Source of the DNA: Oegoconia quadripuncta
Lineage: Eukaryota > Arthropoda > Insecta > Lepidoptera > Autostichidae
Length of the DNA stretch: 64,000 bases
Reading direction: 5' to 3'
Assembly (NCBI GenBank): GCA_949316235.1
Contig: OX438742.1
Span: 11,159,315 to 11,223,314 of the forward strand
Numbering within the stretch: position 1 is the first letter of the stretch; every line of letters begins with the position of its first letter. Below the pieces are notes generated by a model. That model made no database searches, had not been told where the DNA came from, and worked only from the letters and a program-made list of their open reading frames with translations. Made by a program: the position numbers and the translations under genes. Below, piece by piece: positions 51,384 to 62,094 of this stretch.

Positions 51384-53504
51384 TTTAAAGAATGCCTTAA
51401 TACGTTATCATTCACGGATGTATATAATACTGACGATCCAAATAAAGCTTATAACCTCTTTATGGACACCTTTCTACTTTTTTATGACCTATGCTTTCCT
51501 TATGTAACGAAAAAAAGGTACTGCATTATGAGACCTAAGTGGCTTTCAAAGGGTATTAGACAATGTAGTAAACAAAAACGTAAAATGCTCTGGCGTTATC
51601 GAATACAACGTAATGATTATAATAAAAACGCACTAAAAACTTATTCACATAGATTAAGAAAGATTATAAAATTGACACAATATTCCCAAAACAACCACTA
51701 CATATATACATCTAATAATAAATCCAAAGCTACTTGGCACGTAATAAATAAAACAAAAACTAATTACCCAAGAGAACCTATAACAAGAATTTTAAACAAT
51801 GGTCAGTATATCTCTAACCCCACAATAATAGCTGAAGCATTTAACGATCATTTTGTTAACCAAACGGAAACTGTAAATACAGGCTTTAATCAGAGTCACC
51901 TAAGTACACACAGTAATCCTCACTCCATTTTCGTTGGTCCTACTGCTCCACAAGATATTAGGAAGACAATTACGTCCCTAAAGAATACAAATAGTGTGGG
52001 TTATGACGATGTCTGTACAAAGGTTCTAAAACATATTTCTGAATGCATAATGAATCCACTTAGTTATATAGTCAATCTCAGTATATGTAAAGGCTTGTAT
52101 CCCGATAAATTGAAACCCGTAATAGTGACTCCACTTTTTAAAAAAGGTGACCGCGAAAAAATGAATAACTATAGACCAATTGCGCTTATTTCAATTTTTT
52201 CCAAAATATTCGAAAAAGTTATATATTCGTCGCTGTATTCATTTCTGGATAAACATAATATTCTAGTCGAGGAACAGAAAGGTTTCCGAAAACAAAAAAC
52301 AATTAATATGGCAATATACGACTTAGTACATAGGGTAATGTTACATATGGACAAAAGAAAACATGTATGCGCACTGTACATAGATTTGTCTAAGGCATTT
52401 GATTATGTAGACCATAACATTCTACTTAATAAACTCAATCATTACGGAATTCGGGGTAATATCATTGAACTTTTAAAATCTTATTTAGTTAAAAGAGAAC
52501 AAGTAACTGAACTTAAACAAATTTGCCTAACCACAAGCCGAGAAAAAAAATATCAGTCTAAACCTACCCAAATAATGCGTGGTGTACCGCAGGGTAGCGT
52601 TCTGGGACCCCTGCTATTCCTGCTGTATATAAATGATCTCCCTAAACATATTAAACATCCCATGGTCCTATTTGCGGACGATGGTACTGTAATTATTGAG
52701 TGCGATGACATAAATAACTACGAAGATGAAATAAATGGAACAATAGCAACAACTGTTGATTGGCTAAATCGAAACAAGCTGCATATTAATTTAGACAAAA
52801 CCAAAATTATGCATTTCTCTCAAAGAATACCTAAAATGACTCTCAAAATAAACTATCTAGGTAAAGATATCGAACCCGTCGATGTTACTAAGTTCCTAGG
52901 TATGAATATAAATAGAGACATGTCTTGGACAGCACATTCGGAAACTGTAATAAACAAACTGTCACAATATTCATTTGCGCTAAGTAAATTAAGAAAATTG
53001 GCTAACCGTGAAGTAGTCCTCACAGCATACCACGGCTTTGTTGCTTCGACTTTGCGATATGGTATAATTTTTTGGGGAAATTGCACTTTAAAAGAAACAA
53101 TATTTAAAGCCCAGAAAAGGTGTATCAGAGCAATATGCGGTTTAAAATCTACTGAAAGCTGCGTAGAACACTTTAAAAATCTAAATCTTTTATCATTGCC
53201 TAGTTTATATATTTATGAAATTTCAGTATTTGTTAAAACAAATATTCACCTTTATCAAGTATATTCACAGATTCACGACAAAAACTTACGACATAAAAGA
53301 AACCTCTGTGTGGTACCAAGTAACACTGCGCTACTACACAAGAGTCTGATCTGCTTAGCTCCGAAAATTTATAACAAACTGCCAATCGACATTAAGAATT
53401 GTGATTTGCTTAAATTTAAACGAGTGTTGTATGCTTTTTTGGTGAATAAGACGTATTACAAATTAGAAGATTATTTAGATGATAAGGACATTGCAATGAC
53501 CTGA

Positions 53505-54439
53505 CATAAACCTTTAATTTGTTCATATTTTTAATTTTATCGAATTCAATCCAATATCCTATTTTTGACATTAATTTAATTTGACATTTATATTCAATTT
53601 AACATTTAATTTGAAATGACATATTTCTATATTTGATTTGGCAAATTAAGGTTTATTTGGACGATGCAATACATAAACATTTAATTTATTATTATATTTG
53701 GTTTTGAATGTGTGTAACTAGTTTGTAGTATTTATGGCCGAGTGGAGTCTGAAATTTTTTTTTTTTTTTTTACTTTTGACTTTTATATTTAATTTGTTTT
53801 AATTTCATTATTTAATTTAATCTAAATTTTCTAAATTTTAACAATTATTGCACGCCATAAAGGCAAATCATGGTTGATCATTATTTATAATAATTTACAT
53901 CTTTTCTCTGTACCTATGATTAAGCAAATAAATGAATTATGATTATGATTATGATTATGATTAATAAGTTGCATTAGAATCGGTCTATTCATTTCGAAAA
54001 ATTTGGACTTATACGGAATGCCGTGTATGATAAACCCTCTTAACAAGTATTAAGATTATGATCCCATAATCCCCTATCCTGAATCCGTTGTTGCCTCATA
54101 CAGCGCAGATCGGGTCTTCACCTAACCCTACTATATTTGTATAGTTGTATTATATGTATATGTATCTACATATACATATGTGTATATTTGTTGTCGGCGC
54201 GTAACCTTGACGAACTGAAATATTCTGTCCTATAGGTAGGTTCTTCTCTATGCTGATGTCTAATGTGTAGTTTCGAGATATGAACTTTTTTCTGACCGAA
54301 ATCGGGCAAAAAAGAACATTTTTCAAATTTTTTCGAGTATCAAAAAAGTTTTGTGTTTTTTGAAAATTTGGTAGACCTCGTCGTTACGCGTCTTTTGACA
54401 CCCCAATCATCCACGTAGACCCAAAACCCACGACACCAG
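53505..54439. other. LINE-A 3' UTR and tail, then non-genic DNA
   Basis: 53505-53937 is AT-rich 3' UTR (CATTTAATTTGAAATGACAT, T-run at 53758). The tail ATGATTATGATTATGATT ends at 53962. 53970-54439 has no recognisable feature apart from a TATATGTATATGTATC tract near 54.15 kb. Confidence 0.55.
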
Positions 54440-54520
54440 CCCCCGCAGTCTCGACATAGATAGCGATCGCTATACCACCGATTTCGAACGTTAAGTCCTA
54501 ACAATGTTATTTTAATTGGA

Positions 54521-55866
54521 AATGAAATGAAATGAAATGAAATGAAATGAAAATCATTTATTCATGTAGGCAATACAATATGCACTTATGAACGTCATTT
54601 GTTTTTTAAACTACCACTAGCTCGGAACGCGACCACTACTGAGAAGAGCTAGCGAGAAACTCAGAGGGTTTGTCTCTTTTCAATAAATCATGTACAATCA
54701 AGAAAGGTTACAACAATTTTATATATCGTGTAGAGGAGCCGTTTAATCCCATGGATTACTTTCATTAATATAGTCTGAAATTTTGTAATATCCCTTTTTA
54801 CATAATTTTTGTTTTATAATAAGTTTAAATTTATTAAGCGGAAGATTCCGTATATCCATGGGAACCTTGTTGTAGAAGCGCACACATTGACCTCTGAATG
54901 ACTTATTAACTTTACTAAGTCTACTAAAAGGTACAGCTAATTGATTTTTGCTCCTTGTATTGACATTATGTCGGTCACAATGTTTCTCGAATGAATATAT
55001 ATTTCTCTTAACATATACAAGATTTTCATATATATATTGTGACGAAAATGTTAAAATATTAATTTCTTTAAATATTTGTCTTAATGTATCTCTTGACCTT
55101 AATTTATAAATTGCACGAATAGCTCGTTTCTGTAAGAGAAATATGCTATCTGTATCAGCAGCGTTTCCCCACAGCAAGATACCATATGACATCAAGCTGT
55201 GAAAGTAGCTGAAGTAGACTAAGCGCGCTGTTTCAATATCACAGATATTTCGAATTTTCTTAACAGCATATGCGGCAGAACTGAGTCTTTTCATTAGTTT
55301 TTTAATATGGGGTCCCCACTGTAACCGAGAATCTAAAGTCATACCAAGGAATACAGTTGTGTCCACAAGTTCCAACTGTTCATGTTTAATTCTTATTTTG
55401 GTGGCAACCTGTTCAACATTAGGTAATGAAAATCTAAGACATTTCGTTTTGTTCTCATTAAGGAGCAAGTTATTGACTGTGAACCATTCGACTATTTTTG
55501 AGACAGCATTATTCACTTCGTCATATGCTAATTGATATCTGTCAACTTTAAATATTAAAGAAGTGTCATCAGCAAACAATACGATCTCGTGTCTTTCCTT
55601 AGCGAGGTGAGGTAAATCGTTGATATAAACTAAAAATAGGAATGGTCCCAGTATTGAACCCTGCGGTACGCCCATGCTAACTGCAGATCCTGATGATCTC
55701 TCTCCATTGATATCAACCCTCTGAATTCGATCACGTAGATATGATTTCATTAGGCTGAGTGCTTGGCCCTGGACGCCATAATGGTGTAGTTTCATAATTA
55801 AGATGTCATGGTGGACGCAATCGAAAGCCTTGGACAGATCACAAAAGATGTCAATGGCGTCCTGTG
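54521..55866 (-). mobile_element. LINE-B, 5'-truncated copy
   Basis: A 1.35-kb 3' portion of LINE-B with the same 3' UTR and (TTTCA)n tail (GAAATGAAATGAAATG on plus, 54519-54550). AATTGGA at 54514-54520 and 55867-55873 is a 7-bp target duplication. I counted only about four base differences from 58.95-60.26 kb. Truncation lies inside the RT domain, just upstream of the IFCDLSKAFD box. Confidence 0.9.
54743..55866 (-). pseudogene. LINE-B ORF2 C-terminal part
   Basis: Open from the truncation point to TAA/TGA at 54743-54745. The last 350 codons (from MKLHHYGVQG) read the same as residues 614-963 of the intact ORF2, including GVPQGSILGPFLFLVYINDL and FADDTSLIF. It lacks the endonuclease and half of the RT, so it cannot act alone. 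The open frame reflects youth, not function. Confidence 0.85.
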
Positions 55867-56039
55867 AATTGGAGAATTAGAGTCTTGAATATCAAAATAT
55901 CGGTTTCCATTGAAACTACGATTCAGGCTTCCAACAAAAACCGATATGATTATAAACACTATAACATTTAGAATAAGATCGTTAGGAGTTAACGACCGAA
56001 ATCGGTTGATATCTATGTCGAGACTGCGGGCCCATGCAG

Positions 56040-57180
56040 GGCGATGTCGTACTTTCGCTAAAAATCGGTCCTACACCGACGCGACCATAAAACATTTCCA
56101 TGTTATAAACAGCCGATTTCAAACAATCTCTTGCTTAAGCAACTACTACTTAAATAAAACATAATTTTACTGAAACGCCCATATCTCTTAATCAGTATTT
56201 TTTTATGTTCACTATCATAATTATTTGTAAAGAGTTTGAGCATAGATAATAATTCAAATTTCGTATAATATCACAGGCGACAGAGTTTCATTGTAGATAT
56301 ATCTCATGTATGTATAGGAGCCGCTAAAACCCTTGTAAATTGTATCCTATTGTGAATGTTTACAGTATGAAATTGTAAAGCACGTGGGGAGGGCACGTGG
56401 GGAGGGCACGTGGTTCGATCACGAATCTTCTATCTCTACTGTAGTTCTTTCGCCCTGGTACACGTGCGGGTTTTGCCGTCCAAGATTCTAAGCCATAAAA
56501 CCGTTCGTTGTTTCCGGCTCAGCGTCCGGGTGCTATCTAGGAACCACGTCGCAACAAAAAACTTAGTAAACTTATATTCTCTTTGCTTGCCCCATTAATT
56601 GCTATTTAGTTGATTTACGAAATTACTTGACTTTATTTTGCATATAATACCTAGTTGTTTTTATTGATATTTTCTATTTTGTATGGATGGAAGAATATAT
56701 GGGGCAGAGCAGTTGTAGGAGTAGATAGAGGTAGACACAGAACAGCTGACATTTTAATTGTGTTAGCCGATTCCATTTATTATTTAAAATCATTTTCTCA
56801 AATAATGAATAATAATCTGGAAATTAAAACACTTATTCAGTATACTCATATCGGACACTATCCACGAGGTAAGTAAAACAGTATTTCACAAATTATAAGT
56901 TTACATAGTTATCGAATAATACAACGAATACCGCTATCACCCTGTTAAGGCTCGCCGAAATTTGGAAACAACTTATTGTGATAGGCCCCGCAGTTTTACA
57001 AAGTTCTCCCCGTGTATACCTAGACATTAATTACCCAGCGTAGTCTTTAATTTAACTTCAATAATATTCACCCCATTCCCGATAATAATCTTTTTAAAGA
57101 ATCTAAAGTACTTATCACAGTAACCGGAATAGAACTGGGCAACTCAGTTAAGAATTACTCGGTCTGGATACTAAATCACC
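56040..57180. other. non-genic
   Basis: 56386-56420 has 2.6 copies of a 13-bp unit, GCACGTGGGGAGG. 56430-56540 shares TCGCCCTGGTAC words with 1.14 kb. No supported ORF. Confidence 0.4.
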
Positions 57181-57182
57181 TT

Positions 57183-57236
57183 GCAGCTTCTGACTCCCTG
57201 GTATCAAATCTGGCACCCCTTTGCTAGGAACCGCTG
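57183..57236 (-). repeat. CCTAGCAA...TACCAGGG unit (minus)
   Basis: CAGCTTCTGACTCCCTGGTA, TCAAATCTGGCACCCC and TTTGCTAGGAACCGCTGG form the reverse complement of the unit at 22.40 kb. Confidence 0.5.
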
Positions 57237-57429
57237 GCCACGCCTTCTTGCAAACTGCACTCGATGCAACGTGCCAATGCACCGCAACAGTTTTACACTC
57301 TATTTCAACGCAATAAGATTAAAAGTACGGAAATTGTAGGATGTTAAAAAAATTAAAGTAGTGTACCTTAATTGATTAAAAAAAACGTATTTAATATTGT
57401 GATTTACACGATACAGATATACAATTTAA

Positions 57430-58335
57430 ATCCACGGCATTTGCCTATAACAGGGAGCCATAAATCATGCTATGAAAATATCTGAAGTAAACCAGTCTCG
57501 CGGTATCCACGTCTCGCTTACCTAACGGATTTTTTAATAGCGAACACTGCAGAAGTGAAAAGTTTCGACAACCTTTCGATATATGAACTCCATTGTAGTC
57601 CTATATAATACCAAGGAATAGAGTAGTGTCCACAAGCTCCAACTCTCATTTTTTACTAATACACTACTAGCTATCTGCTTGTCAAAGTCAAAGTTAAAAA
57701 ATATTTATTTCGTAGGATAAAGATCATCACTTGAAAATAACACATTTTTTATCTTAATATTAAAATTATTGACGTTATTGCTCATTCGCAAAGCAGATTC
57801 CCCAGAGAAGAACGAGCAAGAAACTCAAGGGTTGCTTGACATTAGGTAGTGAAAATTGTATGCATTTGGTTCTTTTTCAATGACGTAAACCATACGTCAT
57901 CAAGAGTTTTCTGTCGTCTCCTAACTTTGAAGAACAAGGATGTGGCATTAGCAAATATTGTTATCTCACGATTTCCGTCTATACAATTACGTAAATCAAT
58001 GCTATAGACAAGAAATAGACTGGCTCAAGAATTGAGCCCTGTGGAACACCAATACAAACTGGACTTGATGACCTATTACCATTGATATCATCTCTTTGAA
58101 CTCGATTACGATTCCAGAACGGCCCAAAATGCCATAATAGCGTAATTTCCTGACCAGGGGTGATCGGTCTGTGCCAGACCATCATGATGTACGCAATCAT
58201 GGCTTCAAATATATATTCAATAAGCACAACAGCAGCAGCAGTTCTTGAGCGACCCTTTGTGAATGCAAATTAATTGGATATCTTTTCCTTGTGAATGTGA
58301 ACAAATCACATTATAAAAATTTTAAAATAGGTTAT
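57430..58335 (-). pseudogene. decayed CR1-like LINE ORF2 remnant
   Basis: Minus-strand translation, with several frameshifts, gives VCIGVPQGSILEP, EITIFANATSLFFKV, LELVDTTLFLGII and DVDTARLVYFRYFHSM. These parallel MGVPQGSILGP, EIVLFADDTSLIFKV, LELVDTTVFLGMT and ETARLVYFSYFHSL of LINE-B. The catalytic FADD box has become FANA. The piece is interrupted at about 57.69-57.84 kb by another LINE tail. Same broad family as LINE-B but much older. Confidence 0.65.
57690..57840 (-). mobile_element. LINE 3' end (minus) nested in the LINE remnant
   Basis: GTCAAAGTCAAAGTTAAAAA, ATATTTATTTCGTAGG, CCCCAGAGAAGAACGAGCAA and GAAACTCAAGGGTTGC. The same 3' UTR type as at 15.84 kb. Confidence 0.55.
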
Positions 58336-58870
58336 TGATATTACAGAAACTTTCGAATCTTTCTAAATCACTTTTCAAAAACTCAGTCTTTAGGGTCACG
58401 TATGATTGCATATTTTTTTTTATCCTCGGCAAATATTAACAATTTTGAATTTTAAATATTAAAGTAATAATCGAAAAACAAACTGATCAGATCTGAATCT
58501 CAAACGCGAGTCGCCGCAGCCATCCAGCCCTCACGTCAAAATCCTCATTTATCTTTACTATCTATGAGACTATCAAATAGGCTACTTAGGTATCATTAAT
58601 ACTTATACACTATGATACTGTCGCCTACTTGAAATAAGGTTAGTGCTATCTGCCTTAACTCATAATTCTTTATTCCCATAAGCATCATTGGTGCACTTGG
58701 GCACGTTAAAATTTTGGTAAATGGGAGAACAGGTTACAATTACAACATGTAGACAAATTAATTATGTAGAATAAGAAATAGTAGCTGCTGTAAAGGGGGC
58801 AATTAAACTAGTACCACATAATATGAACTATTATTTAAAGGAAGGTTAAACTCTTCCGTTATGCTTGCGT
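58336..58870. other. no recognisable feature
   Basis: AT-rich, no gene seen. Confidence 0.4.
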
Positions 58871-58872
58871 TC

Positions 58873-58908
58873 TATACGACGATATTTCAACCTCCTATCA
58901 CTTTATGA
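58873..58908 (+). repeat. repeat family D, 5' part, interrupted by LINE-B
   Basis: TTTCAACCTCCTATCACTTT then ATGA matches CCGAACCTCCTATCATTTTATGA of the 20-kb copies. The remainder of this copy resumes at 63361. CTTTATGA (58901-58908) is the left target duplication. Confidence 0.65.
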
Positions 58909-59131
58909 AATGAAATGAAATGAAATGAAAATGAAATGAAAATCATTTATTCATGTAGGCAATACAATATGCACTTATGAACGTCATTTGTTTTTTAAAC
59001 TACCACTAGCTCGGAACGCGACCACTACTGAGAAGAGCTAGCGAGAAACTCAGAGGGTTTGTCTCTTTTCAATAAATCATGTACAATCAAGAAAGGTTAC
59101 AACAATTTTATATATCGAGTAGAGGAGCCGT

Positions 59132-62023
59132 TTAATCCCATGGATTACTTTCATTAATATAGTCTGAAATTTTGTAATATCCCTTTTTACATAATTTTTG
59201 TTTTATAATAAGTTTAAATTTATTAAGCGGAAGATTCCGTATATCCATGGGAACCTTGTTGTAGAAGCGCACACATTGACCTCTGAATGACTTATTAACT
59301 TTACTAAGTCTACTAAAAGGTACAGCTAATTGATTTTTGCTCCTTGTATTGACATTATGTCGGTCACAATGTTTCTCGAATGAATATATATTTCTCTTAA
59401 CATATACAAGATTTTCATATATATATTGTGACGAAAATGTTAAAATATTAATTTCTTTAAATATTTGTCTTAATGTATCTCTTGACCTTAATTTATAAAT
59501 TGCACGAATAGCTCGTTTCTGTAAGAGAAATATGCTATCTGTATCAGCAGCGTTTCCCCACAGCAAGATACCATATGACATCAAGCTGTGAAAGTAGCTG
59601 AAGTAGACTAAGCGCGCTGTTTCAATATCACAGATATTGCGAATTTTCTTAACAGCATATGCGGCAGAACTGAGTCTTTTCATTAGTTTTTTAATATGGG
59701 GTCCCCACTGTAACCGAGAATCTAAAGTCATACCAAGGAATACAGTTGTGTCCACAAGTTCCAACTGTTCATGTTTAATTCTTATTTTGGTGGCAACCTG
59801 TTCAACATTAGGTAATGAAAATCTAAGACATTTCGTTTTGTTCTCATTAAGGAGCAAGTTATTGACTGTGAACCATTCGACTATTTTTGAGACAGCATTA
59901 TTCACTTCGTCATATGCTAATTGATATCTGTCAACTTTAAATATTAAAGAAGTGTCATCAGCAAACAATACGATCTCGTGTCTTTCCTTAGCGAGGTGAG
60001 GTAAATCGTTGATATAAACTAAAAATAGGAATGGTCCCAGTATTGAACCCTGCGGTACGCCCATGCTAACTGCAGATCCTGATGATCTCTCTCCATTGAT
60101 ATCAACCCTCTGAATTCGATCACGTAGATATGATTTCATTAGGCTGAGTGCTTGGCCCTGGACGCCATAATGGTGTAGTTTCATAATTAAGATGTCATGG
60201 TGGACGCAATCGAAAGCCTTGGACAGATCACAAAAGATGCCAAGGGCGTCCTGTGAACCCTCCCAGGCATCAAAAATATGTTGTAACAACTCAATACCGG
60301 CATCTGTTGTCGAACGTCCCTTAGTGAAACCAAATTGTTTGGTTGTAATCAAATTATTCAAATTGAAATGTGAGAGCAATTGATTTAAAATTAAGCTTTC
60401 AAATATTTTACTTAAAGTCGGTAAAATTGAGATCGGTCGGAAGTTTGTACGAACTTGAGTATCACCAGACTTAAATAACGGAATTACTTTACTATGCTTC
60501 ATCATATCAGGAAACACACCATTATTAGTACACTGGTTGAAGATAATAGCTAAATGAGGAGCAATATCCTCTATAATAAAACTAATTATTTTAACTGATA
60601 GACCATGAAGATCCGCTGTCCTTTTCATATTTAAAGATTTAAATGTCTTAATAATACATAATGGTGTAACGTGATGAAATTTAAATACATCGGTACATTC
60701 GGTTACATTTTGTTTTAGTAATAATTCAGCGAGAGTGGGGGAAGAATTAAGAGACCTAGTTATCGATACTGGAATGTTAGTGAAAAAACTTTCAAACGCG
60801 TCCGCGATTTCAGGAGCATTAGTTAATGTTTGACCTTCTACGTTAATTTGGTAATCGAAACTACGAGTTTTGACTTTCCCAGTTTCAGAGTTGATTACTT
60901 GCCAGGTCGTCTTAATCAGGTTTGAGCTACTTATAATCTTGTTACGAACGAACATAGATTTGGCTATCGTACATACTTGCTTAAATAGCTTTGAGTAGTT
61001 CCTGACATAGTTTACAAAAAGCTCATTCTGATTTATTGTTTTTTCTTCATATAGCTCGTAAAGTTTTTCTCTACTTCGATGTATGCCCACTGTGGCCCAG
61101 TCACTAAACTTCAAGCCATCATTAATTTTTATTAATTTTGTTTTAAAAACAGAGTCGAATTCATTCTTCGTTAAATTAAATAAAGTATTATATAGTTTAT
61201 TCGGATCCTTACAGTAGGATAAGGTGGGTAATTTAACTTTAACATTATTACTAAAGGTTTTTAGCCGACCTTCATTTATAGGATTACATATTATAAGTCT
61301 TGTGTTATATTTTCCATTAAATGCAAAAGTAGCCAACTGACCACTATGATCCGATTTTAATTTATTAATTATGTTCTTGTAAGTTGGTTCAACATTTGTG
61401 AATATATTGTCGATACAAGTTGCTGTCGAAGAAGTAATTCTAGTAGGCTCTAGAAATAAGTTTTTGAGGTTATGACAATTGAATAACGATAATAACAAAT
61501 TACTAAATGGAGATGAACTATCTAAGAGATCTATATTAAAGTCGCCACAGACAATGACACATTTATTATTATTACAGATTTTATTTAAAACTTCATCCAT
61601 AACTTTTTCAAAAGTAGTAAATAATGACTTCCCACGTCTGTATACGCTTACTACAACAAGCTGCTCCAATTCTACACAAGCGAGTTCGATAGTTTTTTCA
61701 ACAGACAAATTGACGATGTCGGTACGTTCTTTGTATTTTAAATTGTTACGAACAATTATCAAAGAACCCCCATGATTCGCTGTTTGTCTGTTAAATGAAC
61801 TACCAACCTGGTGATTTTTGAAACTAAACATGAACTGTTCTGACGTAATCCAGTGCTCAGTGATACATAGTATATCAATTTCGTTGGAGATCAAAAACAG
61901 TTCAAGTTCAAACTCTTTGTTATACATGCCGCCCTGAATATTTTGGTGCACCAGGTTTATTTTACAGATATCTTTTTCGCGTGAATTTTTATTTTTATTG
62001 GTACTTTTTAAATTATTTGACAT
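59132..62023 (-). CDS. LINE-B ORF2: endonuclease and reverse transcriptase, intact
   Basis: A 963-codon ORF, typical of full-length CR1-type ORF2. Endonuclease (residues about 20-235): N28 in VHQNIQGG, E56 in CITEHW, VYRRG 127-131, D161/N163 in GDFNIDLLD, and SDH 224-226; all usual catalytic residues of the exonuclease-endonuclease-phosphatase fold are there. RT (about 510-780): PLFKSGDTQVRTNFRPISIL, GFTKGRSTTDAGIELL, D599 in FCDLSKAFD, GVPQGSILGPFLFLVYINDL and the catalytic FADD 687-690. A C-terminal region follows with LLQKRAIRAIYKLRS and NKVPMDIRNLPLNKFK. The protein nicks target DNA and copies the LINE RNA onto it. ORF1 ends 71 bp upstream. No stop or frameshift is seen, so this copy could encode an active enzyme. 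Confidence 0.95.
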   Translation of the reverse strand: MSNNLKSTNKNKNSREKDICKINLVHQNIQGGMYNKEFELELFLISNEIDILCITEHWITSEQFMFSFKNHQVGSSFNRQTANHGGSLIIVRNNLKYKERTDIVNLSVEKTIELACVELEQLVVVSVYRRGKSLFTTFEKVMDEVLNKICNNNKCVIVCGDFNIDLLDSSSPFSNLLLSLFNCHNLKNLFLEPTRITSSTATCIDNIFTNVEPTYKNIINKLKSDHSGQLATFAFNGKYNTRLIICNPINEGRLKTFSNNVKVKLPTLSYCKDPNKLYNTLFNLTKNEFDSVFKTKLIKINDGLKFSDWATVGIHRSREKLYELYEEKTINQNELFVNYVRNYSKLFKQVCTIAKSMFVRNKIISSSNLIKTTWQVINSETGKVKTRSFDYQINVEGQTLTNAPEIADAFESFFTNIPVSITRSLNSSPTLAELLLKQNVTECTDVFKFHHVTPLCIIKTFKSLNMKRTADLHGLSVKIISFIIEDIAPHLAIIFNQCTNNGVFPDMMKHSKVIPLFKSGDTQVRTNFRPISILPTLSKIFESLILNQLLSHFNLNNLITTKQFGFTKGRSTTDAGIELLQHIFDAWEGSQDALGIFCDLSKAFDCVHHDILIMKLHHYGVQGQALSLMKSYLRDRIQRVDINGERSSGSAVSMGVPQGSILGPFLFLVYINDLPHLAKERHEIVLFADDTSLIFKVDRYQLAYDEVNNAVSKIVEWFTVNNLLLNENKTKCLRFSLPNVEQVATKIRIKHEQLELVDTTVFLGMTLDSRLQWGPHIKKLMKRLSSAAYAVKKIRNICDIETARLVYFSYFHSLMSYGILLWGNAADTDSIFLLQKRAIRAIYKLRSRDTLRQIFKEINILTFSSQYIYENLVYVKRNIYSFEKHCDRHNVNTRSKNQLAVPFSRLSKVNKSFRGQCVRFYNKVPMDIRNLPLNKFKLIIKQKLCKKGYYKISDYINESNPWD

Positions 62024-62094
62024 ATTATTTCCAATTAAAATATTATTACTTGTAACCTTAACTTGGCCAGAGGAGGTCTCTGTTGTCTTATTAT

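Larger units (their letters stand above)
46411..53504 (+). pseudogene. LINE-A ORF2: endonuclease/reverse transcriptase, frameshifted and interrupted
   Basis: The frame opens at 46411 with the endonuclease N-terminus (YVLHQNISGLISKSDHL, DVLCMTEHNM). A frameshift near 46680 moves it to the frame at 46713, which has VYRVPMN, GGDFNINILEANALSKDFK and LSDHTAQ (EN motifs including SDH). Codon AAT at 47214-47216 ends the first part. The frame resumes exactly at TTT 51384 (FKECLNTLSFTDVYNTDDPN) and runs to TGA 53502-53504. RT motifs: PLFKKGDREKMNNYRPIALI, IDLSKAFDYVDHNILL, GVPQGSVLGPLLFLLYINDL and FADDGTVI (about 52670-52690). FADD is the RT catalytic box. Apart from the frameshift and the insertion, the frame is intact, so both are fairly recent. 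Confidence 0.75.
45939..53962 (+). mobile_element. LINE-A: 5'-truncated CR1-like retrotransposon, split by a DNA transposon
   Basis: The LINE occupies 45939-47216 and 51384-53962. It starts inside ORF1, carries ORF2 (endonuclease, linker, reverse transcriptase) and ends in a 3' UTR with a (TATGAT)n tail at about 53938-53962. AATAAGT at 45932-45938 and 53963-53969 is a candidate 7-bp target duplication. The copy is inactive: ORF1 is incomplete, ORF2 has a frameshift near 46680, and the 4.17-kb transposon sits between codons. The SGNH-like ORF1 plus EN-RT ORF2 and a short tandem-repeat tail fit the CR1/L2/Daphne group; the exact clade is not determined. Confidence 0.75.
54440..56032. repeat. 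fold-back element split by a LINE-B copy
   Basis: The left arm (54440-54515: CCCGCAGTCTCGACATAGAT, CCACCGATTTCGAACGTTAA, GTCCTAACAATGTTATT) and the right arm (about 55968-56032, reversed: CCCGCAGTCTCGACATAGAT, AACCGATTTCGGTCGTTAAC, TCCTAACGATCTTATT) are imperfect inverted repeats. Without the LINE the loop would be about 95-100 bp. Probably a palindromic MITE. Confidence 0.55.
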
